This document shows, one piece after another, positions 1 through 6,042 of a stretch of DNA of 16,820 nucleotides. Made by a program: the position numbers and the translations under genes. Source of the DNA: Acinetobacter sp. (GTDB lineage: Bacteria; Pseudomonadota; Gammaproteobacteria; Pseudomonadales; Moraxellaceae); the NCBI GenBank assembly GCA_030152605.1, contig JASLJB010000039.1, positions 1-16,820 of the forward strand, written 5' to 3'. Each line of letters begins with the position of its first letter. Position 1 is the first letter of the stretch. The notes beneath the pieces are model-generated. The model was not told where the DNA came from, searched no databases, and saw only the letters and a list, made by a program, of their open reading frames with translations.

Positions 1-134
1 TGAAAATAACCACAGATCATGGCGATACAGGCCAGTCCACATTCGGCGGCCTCGGTTTGTAACAGCAGTGGCACACGTGAACGAAAGTCAAATTGAAGTC
101 GGTCGAGTAAGTCCTTGATTTGATCTCTAGTCAT
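1..134 (-). CDS. C39-peptidase bacteriocin ABC exporter, N-terminal fragment (CvaB-like)
   Basis: Only the first 44 codons are in the window; the gene continues past position 1. The fragment carries the start of a C39 cysteine-peptidase domain: Gln26, followed by AECGLAC with Cys32 as the expected nucleophile, the same spacing as in colicin V exporter CvaB. In this family the N-terminal peptidase removes the double-glycine-type leader of the microcin and the rest of the protein (membrane segments plus ATPase, not visible here) pumps the peptide through the inner membrane into an HlyD/TolC-type channel. The ATG overlaps the end of the HlyD gene by 8 bases, which points to translational coupling. 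The neighbouring precursor gene at 1642-1899 has a matching leader. Family assignment is fairly sure; the full length and the ATPase part cannot be judged. Confidence 0.85.
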   Translation of the reverse strand, partial: MTRDQIKDLLDRLQFDFRSRVPLLLQTEAAECGLACIAMICGYF

Positions 135-1419
135 GTTGAGCCTCTTTAAGACTGTTGGACATGTCATAAAAGGGTGAAAAGATCCATTGATAAATACGCC
201 GCGTTTCTAAAAATATGCTGGCTTCGGCTTTCATGCCTGAGGCCAACCTGAGTTTTTCGTCGTGCCATTGAATTTGATTGTGTTTGGGCAAGATGGTGAC
301 TTTATAAAAGGCGGCATCGTTATTCTTGGGCGCGCTGCCATAGCGGCTGAGTTCATTTTGACTGGCGGGGACTTTGGAGATCTGGTGGATTTTCCCCGCA
401 AACTGACCAAATTTTTCATAAGGAAAGGCGTGGTAGCGCAAGTTGACTGCATCGCCGACATGGATATAGGGAATACTGGCATTCGGTAGCCATAGCAGTA
501 CGGCAAACTCGGTATTTCGATCGGGTGATAACTGAATCAGGCTGTCACTGTTGCTGACTTCCTGACCGGCACTGACGCTGATATTTTCCACGATGCCGGA
601 CTGTGGTGCTTTGATCAGCAGTTCATCACTGGCATTGAGGTCGGACTGCTGTCGCAGTAAATCTTGGGATTGGACTTGGTATTGCAGCATTTGCGCTTTA
701 AATTCAGTTTGTCTCAGCGCCCGTTCTTTTTCGACTTCATTGATTTGCGCGGACTGTTGGATGACTTGGCTGTATAGCGTATCGACTGCATTTTGGCGTT
801 CATAGTAGACATAGCGGAGTTGATTGACTTGCTCACGGTTGACTAAACCGCGCTTTAAATAGATCGCATAATCATCGGCGGTTTTTTTCATGTCGGCCAG
901 ACCCTTCTGTGCCGCAAAATAACGCTGAATAGTATGCTGTTGGGCCCGACGTTGGTTGTCGAGTTGGGTATTTAAGCTGGCCAGTGCAGTGATATTGTTG
1001 GCTTTTAAGCTGATTTTAAATTGCTCGATATCTTGCAGTTGTTGTTCTATATGCGCGATGGCTTTTTGGCTGACATTGCCGTTCTCGGTGCTGCGGCTGA
1101 CATCGAGTTTAAACAGTACTTGGCCTTTTTTTACATGCTGCCCGACGCGGGCAAGGCTCTCGACGATTGCGCCGGGTTGCGGGGCGAGCAAGGTATTCGG
1201 CAGCGGCGAGGAGATGACTTCACCTTGTACACTGATGCGGCGGGTGAACTGCGCGCTAAAAATAAAAATCAGCGTCAGCACCGTGATCAGGCTTGCCGCT
1301 GCGATCCAGTAGCTGCTTGAGATCTCTGAAATCAGAACAGCATCGCCCAAGCCATGCTTTTTATTTGCATCGATAAAGTCTTGTCTAAAGATTTTGTTCG
1401 GGGAATTCTGCGAGGCCAT
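127..1419 (-). CDS. HlyD-family membrane-fusion protein of a microcin exporter (CvaA-like)
   Basis: 430 residues, the usual size for CvaA/HlyD adaptors. Residues 1-35 are cytosolic, 37-56 form one inner-membrane segment, and about 79-106 form a biotinyl-lipoyl half (APQPGAIVESL, then GQHVKKGQVLFKLD). Residues about 110-265 are Gln/Leu-rich and look like the periplasmic coiled-coil hairpin. The second lipoyl half starts at IKAPQSGIVENI, followed by a beta-barrel region. In the family it bridges the C39 ABC exporter and an outer-membrane TolC channel. The stop overlaps the exporter start (8 bases), and the microcin gene lies 222 bases upstream, so the three genes form one secretion module. The ATG at 1417-1419 is the only start in frame before an upstream stop; its ribosome binding site is poor. 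No TolC gene is seen here; a chromosomal one is probably used. Confidence 0.9.
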   Translation of the reverse strand: MASQNSPNKIFRQDFIDANKKHGLGDAVLISEISSSYWIAAASLITVLTLIFIFSAQFTRRISVQGEVISSPLPNTLLAPQPGAIVESLARVGQHVKKGQVLFKLDVSRSTENGNVSQKAIAHIEQQLQDIEQFKISLKANNITALASLNTQLDNQRRAQQHTIQRYFAAQKGLADMKKTADDYAIYLKRGLVNREQVNQLRYVYYERQNAVDTLYSQVIQQSAQINEVEKERALRQTEFKAQMLQYQVQSQDLLRQQSDLNASDELLIKAPQSGIVENISVSAGQEVSNSDSLIQLSPDRNTEFAVLLWLPNASIPYIHVGDAVNLRYHAFPYEKFGQFAGKIHQISKVPASQNELSRYGSAPKNNDAAFYKVTILPKHNQIQWHDEKLRLASGMKAEASIFLETRRIYQWIFSPFYDMSNSLKEAQHD

Positions 1420-1532
1420 AAAGGTAAAATCAGTTGTGCGTGATTTAAGCCAAAATTACCGCGCAGCGCATGTTGCATGCTGTAAGTTTTTCGGACCAGG
1501 TCTGCGGTGTTTCTGCAAGCTCTGTATGGGTT

Positions 1533-1566
1533 CGTAATAAAGCCCCAACAGGCTGTTGAGGCTTTT
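1533..1566 (-). terminator. Intrinsic terminator between microcin gene and HlyD gene
   Basis: Read on the minus strand, arms AAGCCTCAACA and TGTTGGGGCTT pair over 11 positions with a single U-G wobble, around a GCC loop, and are followed by TTTATT. This is a good rho-independent terminator shape with a short U tract. It lies downstream of the microcin precursor and upstream of the HlyD gene, so it may end most transcripts after the peptide gene and let only a fraction read into the export genes. On the plus strand the same hairpin is followed by a shorter TTTT run. Confidence 0.65.
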
Positions 1567-1568
1567 CA

Positions 1569-1593
1569 GTGCAGTTCATCCGGTGAACTGCAC
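1569..1593. repeat. Perfect 10-bp inverted repeat (hairpin) after the microcin gene
   Basis: Arms GTGCAGTTCA (1569-1578) and TGAACTGCAC (1584-1593) are perfectly complementary with a 5-base loop. On the microcin transcript it falls about 50 bases after the stop codon and just before the terminator hairpin at 1540-1564. There is no U run of its own, so it is more likely to protect the mRNA 3' end or to help the terminator than to terminate alone. Confidence 0.6.
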
Positions 1594-1641
1594 ATACTAA
1601 TCTTGGATTTAATTTTAAGTCCAAGAAAGTCTTCAAAAAAC

Positions 1642-1899
1642 TTATGATTGTGCGGTGAGGGCAGAGATCAGAGCGGAACCAAACGCTTGTGTCAGTTTTA
1701 AACTTAAACTCACAGCACCTTCACCAAAGGCTTTACCTACGGATGAGCCCACATCTTTACTGCCAAACTGTTCACCGATTGAACCACCAATTGAACCGCC
1801 GATTGAGCCGGCAACCTGTCCTGCGATGCTACCGAAGGCATCCGATAACACGCCTGCACCTGAAACCTGTTGGACTTGTTCTACATTTAACTCTTTCAT
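1642..1899 (-). CDS. Class II microcin precursor with GA-type leader and glycine-zipper core
   Basis: 85 residues. The leader MKELNVEQVQQVSGA fits the double-glycine-type consensus (Leu4, Val9, Val12, Gly14-Ala15) used by colicin-V-like microcins, so cleavage after Ala15 would release a 70-residue peptide starting GVLSDAFG. The core has no Cys and is rich in Gly, Ser and Ala. Glycines fall every fourth residue at 23, 27, 31, 35 and 39, and again at 51, 55 and 59: a glycine zipper, typical of membrane-inserting peptides. A good ribosome site (GGAGAG, 1910-1915) precedes the ATG. The HlyD and C39 exporter genes lie downstream on the same strand. Membrane-active antibacterial action is inferred from family and composition. 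The GSIG repeats and the lack of any visible immunity gene are notable. I do not recognise a named microcin. Confidence 0.8.
   Translation of the reverse strand: MKELNVEQVQQVSGAGVLSDAFGSIAGQVAGSIGGSIGGSIGEQFGSKDVGSSVGKAFGEGAVSLSLKLTQAFGSALISALTAQS
1776..1811. repeat. Three tandem 12-bp units inside the microcin gene
   Basis: Units CGATTGAACCAC, CAATTGAACCGC and CGATTGAGCCGG follow each other directly. They encode the repeated Gly-Gly-Ser-Ile / Gly-Ser-Ile-Gly stretch at residues about 30-42 of the precursor. The small differences between units suggest an older in-frame duplication rather than a very recent one. Confidence 0.8.
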
Positions 1900-2041
1900 A
1901 AATCACATACTCTCCATAGCCGTGGTCAAAGCAAATTTCAAAGATTGAAATCAAGCTTGAGTTAAAATTAACCTTAATTTTTTCGTGCTAAAAGTGATAA
2001 AAATAGAACAAGTTTATTCAGGTTTTGTGCGGGCTGAGGCC

Positions 2042-2077
2042 TTAGTTAACTAAAACAGTTGCTTATATTTAGATCAA
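2042..2077 (-). promoter_or_regulatory. Putative microcin promoter with overlapping palindrome
   Basis: On the minus strand TTGATC (plus 2072-2077) and TTTAGT (plus 2049-2054) are 17 bases apart, each matching the sigma-70 boxes at 4 of 6 positions, and an A/T-only run precedes the -35 box. The perfect palindrome TTAGTTAACTAA (2042-2053) covers the -10 box and start site, where a repressor could bind. Assigned by eye only. Confidence 0.35.
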
Positions 2078-2172
2078 TTTTTGTTTATATTTATTTTTCA
2101 TTTCATTTATATTTTTAATTTTGAATGGCGATTAAAAAGCTTGAAGACTTAAGACCAATGGATGGGTCAATG

Positions 2173-2202
2173 CGCGTTGCACCAGACACGGCGTGCAACG
2201 CG
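2173..2202. repeat. Hairpin downstream of hisIE
   Basis: CGCGTTGCAC (2173-2182) and GTGCAACGCG (2193-2202) are a perfect 10-bp inverted repeat with a 10-base loop, 33 bases past the hisIE stop. No U run follows on either strand, so it is not a standard intrinsic terminator; it may stabilise the hisIE mRNA 3' end or work with Rho. Confidence 0.5.
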
Positions 2203-2235
2203 TTAAACCGCTTAAGTGACTGTTGTCGGCAGCGC

Positions 2236-3018
2236 CTAGCCTTCGCGATTGGCTTTTTCAGTGAGACCCGACAGGCCTTGGCGACGTGCCAATTCATCTA
2301 ATACGATTTGCGGTTCGATATCAAAGTAGCCCAGCATCACGATGCTGTGAAACCAGAGATCAGCCACTTCATAGATCAGGTCATTTTTATGATCGGCGAT
2401 TTTTTCATGCTGATATTCTTTGGCTGCGATGATCATCTCGACACTTTCTTCACCGACTTTTTCCAAGATCTTGTTCAGACCCTTGTGATACAGCGATGCC
2501 ACATAGGAGGAGTCAGGGTTGGCGCCTTTACGCTCCGCCATCATCTGACCTAAATAGCTCAAGACTTCAACCGCTTCTGCCTGTGCAGTAGAGCTTTGCA
2601 TGGCGAGGGTATGTGGATTGCTCGATTTCTCAGCATAAATCTGCGCTGGGTCTTTGATCTGTGCATCGACGATTTCCCAACCTTGCGGGGTCAGTTTGCG
2701 ATAGAAGCAAGATTGACGACCGGTATGACAGGCAATCCCGCCGTGTTGTTCGATCTTGAGCACGATCACATCAGCATCACAGTCCAAACGAATTTCATGT
2801 ACGGTTTGAAAGTGGCCGGATTCTTCACCTTTGTGCCAGAGTTTTTGACGTGAACGTGAGAAATACACCGCTTGTTTTTTTTCTGCAGTGCGTGCCAAGG
2901 CTTCACGATTCATCCATGCCACCATCAAGATGCGATCGCTTTGATGGTCCTGAGCAATCGCGGGGACTAAACCTTGTGCGTTAAATGTGACTTCATCTAG
3001 CCATTGCAGATTATTCAT
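2236..3018 (-). CDS. hisIE: Bifunctional phosphoribosyl-AMP cyclohydrolase / phosphoribosyl-ATP pyrophosphatase
   Basis: 260 residues from the chosen start. HisE hydrolyses phosphoribosyl-ATP to phosphoribosyl-AMP, and HisI then opens the adenine ring, steps 2 and 3 of histidine synthesis in the cytosol. The HisI half (about 10-125) shows LMVAWMNREAL, SRSRQKLWHKGE, the metal-binding DCDAD (79-83) and the zinc cysteines Cys80, Cys97 and Cys104 in GIACHTGRQSCFYR. The HisE half (about 155-240) shows KVGEESVEMIIAAK (187-200) and YEVAD with Glu217 and Asp220. I chose the ATG at 3016-3018 (MNNLQWLDEV), which has GGTGA just upstream; a longer reading needs a TTG at 3045. No other his gene is next to it. 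Downstream is a hairpin at 2173-2202. Confidence 0.95.
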   Translation of the reverse strand: MNNLQWLDEVTFNAQGLVPAIAQDHQSDRILMVAWMNREALARTAEKKQAVYFSRSRQKLWHKGEESGHFQTVHEIRLDCDADVIVLKIEQHGGIACHTGRQSCFYRKLTPQGWEIVDAQIKDPAQIYAEKSSNPHTLAMQSSTAQAEAVEVLSYLGQMMAERKGANPDSSYVASLYHKGLNKILEKVGEESVEMIIAAKEYQHEKIADHKNDLIYEVADLWFHSIVMLGYFDIEPQIVLDELARRQGLSGLTEKANREG

Positions 3019-3077
3019 AAACATTTCACCAAAATTATTGATCAACGATCATCAGGATTAAACAGCATCAAGCCTGT

Positions 3078-3107
3078 AGTGTAAGGGAAAGCCTTGAGTT
3101 TGCCCAA
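3078..3107 (-). promoter_or_regulatory. Putative hisIE promoter
   Basis: On the minus strand TTGGGC (plus 3102-3107) and TACACT (plus 3078-3083) are 18 bases apart, upstream of hisIE in the gap after the patatin gene. Weak boxes, assigned by eye. Confidence 0.3.
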
Positions 3108-3167
3108 ATTATTTTTACAGCGCCGTCATGTCTCGCTCTGTTCTGATCGGCGCGTTGCAGGAGCTGT

Positions 3168-4250
3168 CTAAAGTGGGCGGAGAAATTCTGCAAAGCGTTG
3201 CTGTTGCTGCAATTCTAGGAATTCATCGCCCAAACGCTGACTCTCGGCAACCGACTGCCGCCAGAGTTGTTTACGTTTTTGTTGGCTGACACCCTTCATG
3301 GCAAAGTCTTTACGATCCGGTAAACGTCCCAATGGCAGCGCAGCGAGGTATTCAGCCGAGGGCGAGATCAACAGGGTACGCGCTTGATTTTCGCTGTTGG
3401 CCTGTCGTGATTTAAACATCTTGTCAAACCAGCCCGGAATGATCTGATCACTAAAATGCGGATACAGCACGATGCCTTGGCTCTGATAGGGCAGGTCCAG
3501 ATGATAGTCGATTAGCCCGCCATCACGATAACTGCCTTTGGGCGCTTCGGGAATATCACGCACGGCATTCATTACCCCAGGGATCGAGGCTGAGGCCATC
3601 AACCAATCAGTGACATTGTCGCTGTTGAGCTGTTGATAGTGGGTCTGAAAATCATCCTGTTGCAGACTAAACTGAGTGGCATGTGCCGGTTGGCTGATCA
3701 CGCGCTGCATAAAGTGCTGACAGTGTTTACGTGCCACGGCATTGCTGCCGACGATGGCGGCGATTGAGGCCAAGAGCGGTAAATTACGATCACTCTGAAA
3801 CAGATGCTGTGCTTTGACTGAAAGTACGGTGAGATGATAGTCCGGATGATTGACCAAGCGTTCGGCTTTGTCAGCGACCAGCTGATTGAGCATGTTGCGG
3901 CAGATGTCACTCACGGTTTGGCGTGACATTTTGCGGTCAAAGTCCATGTCGGTATACAGTTCAGCCAGTCTTTCAGTGCCTTGTTTGGCCCCCCATGCCA
4001 AGATGCTGGCAAAGCGCCAACTTCCGATCGAGGAACCGATCACGGTGCGGCGTTGAACAGCTTGGGGGAGAAATTCAGCAAAAATTGCCTGATCCAAACC
4101 TTGAATCCCAATGCCTTTCGGCCCGCCTGCCGCACCGGGAATAATATCCACCTGCTGCGCGTGTAGACCTTGTTGTTCAATCAGTTGTTTGGCGAGTGCA
4201 CCTGCGCGGATCGTCAGCGCGGGTGCTGATTTTTGCAAAATTTGGATCAT
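3168..4250 (-). CDS. Patatin-like phospholipase family protein
   Basis: 360 residues from the chosen start. It has the patatin Ser-Asp dyad signature: an oxyanion glycine loop GAAGGPKG (39-46), the nucleophile elbow GSSIGSWR with Ser74, and DGG with Asp243 (SYRDGGLIDY). Patatin-like enzymes hydrolyse acyl esters of lipids; the substrate is unknown. No signal peptide or membrane segment is seen, so it is probably cytosolic or peripheral. The ATG at 4248-4250 has GGAG nine bases upstream; longer readings would need a TTG at 4307 or an ATG at 4265 with poorer context. It lies 120 bases downstream of chrA on the same strand; a link in function is not evident. Confidence 0.85.
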   Translation of the reverse strand: MIQILQKSAPALTIRAGALAKQLIEQQGLHAQQVDIIPGAAGGPKGIGIQGLDQAIFAEFLPQAVQRRTVIGSSIGSWRFASILAWGAKQGTERLAELYTDMDFDRKMSRQTVSDICRNMLNQLVADKAERLVNHPDYHLTVLSVKAQHLFQSDRNLPLLASIAAIVGSNAVARKHCQHFMQRVISQPAHATQFSLQQDDFQTHYQQLNSDNVTDWLMASASIPGVMNAVRDIPEAPKGSYRDGGLIDYHLDLPYQSQGIVLYPHFSDQIIPGWFDKMFKSRQANSENQARTLLISPSAEYLAALPLGRLPDRKDFAMKGVSQQKRKQLWRQSVAESQRLGDEFLELQQQQRFAEFLRPL

Positions 4251-4370
4251 CTTAAAACACTCCATCAAGCGTGCAGCAACGTTACGCAAAGCCAGATGCC
4301 GGCTCAATGGCGTTACATACCGCGTTGTGACTGATGAGTCAGGTTTTGCATGGGGATGTTGATGAAGGAC

Positions 4371-5576
4371 TCAGCCAAAGGCGCCGATCAGCCCCCCAAT
4401 CAGGCCGCATCCAATCACCACCCACAGCGGTGAAATCTTGAATATCATCAATGCCGCGAGTGCAGCACCCGCCAAGGCCATGTCGCTGATGCGATGTATG
4501 CTGCTTTGCCAAATCGGTTGGTAGAAGGCTGCCAGCAGCAGTCCGACCACTGCGGCATTGACGCCGAGTAGCGCGGCTTGACTCTGCTGCTGACGACGCA
4601 GTATTTCCCAAAAAGGTAGGCTGCCGAAGACCAAAAAAAACGAAGGCATAAAGATCGCCAGCAGACAAATCAAGGCACCGAGCCATCCGGAGGGTGCATC
4701 TTGCATAGACGCGCCAAGAAAGGCGGCAAAGGTGAATAATGGCCCAGGCACGGCTTGGGTGGCGGCATAACCAGCCAAAAAACGATCCTCACTCAGCCAA
4801 GCATTGCTGCTCACCACCTCAGTTTGTAGCAGCGGCAGCAGCACATGCCCACCGCCAAACACCAGGGCACCAGCACGGTAAAATGCATCCAGCAGGGCAA
4901 GACTTGGGCTGGGGAACAGGGCACTCAAGATCGGCAAACCCAGCAATAGACTGAAAAATAACAACAGCCAACACAGCGCAGTGCGAGCTGAGATCAGTTG
5001 CGGCAGGTCTACTCGGCTGCTGTCGAGTTGCGGTTTTAAATACAGCAGGCCGATCGTGGCGGCAAAGAGCAGCACGCCGATGGGTGTCCAGACCGAGGGA
5101 AACAGCAACACCACGCCCGCACTCAGCAGCATGAGTATGATCCGAGTGAGATCGGTACAGAACTTGCGTCCCATTGCCCAAAGGGCTTGTGCAACGATGG
5201 CGACAGCGACGATTTTTAGGCCTTCTAATACGCCGGCAGGCATAAATTCACCGTAGTGAGTGAGGCCAAGGGCAAACAGCACTAAGGCGATGGCGGAGGG
5301 CAGGGTAAATCCCAGCCAAGCAGCGAAAGCACCGGCATAGCCGGCACGCAACATGCCAATCGCGATCCCGACCTGACTGCTGGCAGGCCCGGGCAGGAAC
5401 TGGCACAGCGCAACCAAATCGGCATAGTGATGTTCGCTCAACCACTGACGACGGATGACACACTCATCGCGAAAATAAGCCAAATGCGCAATTGGGCCAC
5501 CGAAGGCGCTCAGGCCAAGTCGTAGAAAGACCCAAAACACCAGCCATGGACGGGTGTCGGGTGCAGGAGTAGGCAT
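4371..5576 (-). CDS. chrA: Chromate transporter, two-domain ChrA
   Basis: 401 residues, the normal length of the long-chain CHR family, which exports chromate across the inner membrane. The protein is two homologous halves. The first has FGGP (25-28) with a following HLAYFRDE, then DLVALCQFLPGPASSQVG (53-70). The second has FGGGHVLLPLL (240-250), then FLAGYAATQAVPGPLFTF (266-283). Both halves are strongly hydrophobic, with about ten membrane segments. No chrB regulator is adjacent. The ATG at 5574-5576 lacks a clear ribosome site. A TATAGT box on the minus strand (plus 5612-5617) could be its -10. Real chromate resistance would need testing, since many chromosomal copies have little phenotype. 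Confidence 0.93.
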   Translation of the reverse strand: MPTPAPDTRPWLVFWVFLRLGLSAFGGPIAHLAYFRDECVIRRQWLSEHHYADLVALCQFLPGPASSQVGIAIGMLRAGYAGAFAAWLGFTLPSAIALVLFALGLTHYGEFMPAGVLEGLKIVAVAIVAQALWAMGRKFCTDLTRIILMLLSAGVVLLFPSVWTPIGVLLFAATIGLLYLKPQLDSSRVDLPQLISARTALCWLLLFFSLLLGLPILSALFPSPSLALLDAFYRAGALVFGGGHVLLPLLQTEVVSSNAWLSEDRFLAGYAATQAVPGPLFTFAAFLGASMQDAPSGWLGALICLLAIFMPSFFLVFGSLPFWEILRRQQQSQAALLGVNAAVVGLLLAAFYQPIWQSSIHRISDMALAGAALAALMIFKISPLWVVIGCGLIGGLIGAFG

Positions 5577-5718
5577 GTGAGAAAAATAGCTCAGTACACA
5601 AGATCGTGTTCACTATAGCCAGCGCAAATGACGATAGATTGACAGTGATGCTTGAGGGTTATTAAAAAAAGTTGATCTTAAAGTTGTTTTTGCTGAGTTT
5701 TTATGGCCACGCCAGCGG

Positions 5719-5746
5719 CTAGGTCAGTGCTTTCAACTGACCCTAG
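5719..5746. repeat. Bulged inverted repeat in the chrA-craA gap
   Basis: CTAGGTCAGT (5719-5728) pairs with ACTGACCCTAG (5736-5746) with one bulged base and a 7-base loop. No U tract follows on either strand within the next bases. It could be a structured leader, an operator or part of a small RNA; nothing decides between these. Confidence 0.5.
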
Positions 5747-5974
5747 GCAACTGTGACTGTATTGCAAGATTGACCTCAAAAAAATAATTTCAATCTCAAT
5801 AAGTTCTGCTAAACTTGTGCGCATTAAGTACGCATTCAGCCACTTTGGTTCTTTCCAGAATCTGTGCGAGTCAATCTCCTGATACATCTTTGCGTCGCAA
5901 ACACCTCGTGAATACGGTGTAACGCCACGAATTTAAACACAACACAATCCATTTTTAATTCTCTTTGCTTGTCA

Positions 5975-6002
5975 TTGGGCTGACGTTTTTCATTCTTAAA
6001 AT
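5975..6002 (+). promoter_or_regulatory. Putative craA promoter
   Basis: TTGGGC (5975-5980) and TAAAAT (5997-6002) are 16 bases apart, about 40 bases before the craA start. The -10 box is good, the -35 box weak. Assigned by eye. Confidence 0.35.
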
Positions 6003-6042
6003 AGTGTTCAGCAGACAAGCCGATCAAGATATGTAGCTCATA

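Larger units (their letters stand above)
1900..2235. other. Gene-free AT-rich stretch upstream of the microcin gene
   Basis: No convincing reading frame lies here. It holds the microcin ribosome site (1910-1915), a probable microcin promoter (2049-2077) with an AT-rich run further upstream (2078-2120) that could act as an UP element, a 12-bp palindrome TTAGTTAACTAA (2042-2053), and a GC-rich hairpin just past the hisIE stop (2173-2202). The implied microcin 5' leader is about 140 bases. Confidence 0.6.
5577..6042. other. Divergent gap between chrA and craA
   Basis: 466 bases between two divergently transcribed transporter genes. It contains possible promoters for each (5612-5617 for chrA; 5975-6002 for craA), a bulged hairpin (5719-5746), a run of AAAAAAA around 5665 and a second promoter-like pair on the plus strand, TTGCAA and TAATTT about 17 bases apart near 5762-5790. 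Two small minus-strand frames exist here, but neither has a ribosome site or a recognisable product. No gene is called. Confidence 0.5.

Noticed and set aside
262..1320. Several plus-strand frames opposite the HlyD gene
   Set aside because: They are antisense to a clear full-length protein and encode nothing recognisable.
1445..1636. 63-codon minus-strand frame directly after the microcin stop, as an immunity gene
   Set aside because: It needs a TTG start without a ribosome site, has no membrane segment, and its sequence includes both hairpins, which explains it better as a non-coding spacer.
2115..2297. 60-codon minus-strand frame overlapping the hisIE end
   Set aside because: It shares bases with hisIE in another frame and spans the GC-rich hairpin; no ribosome site.
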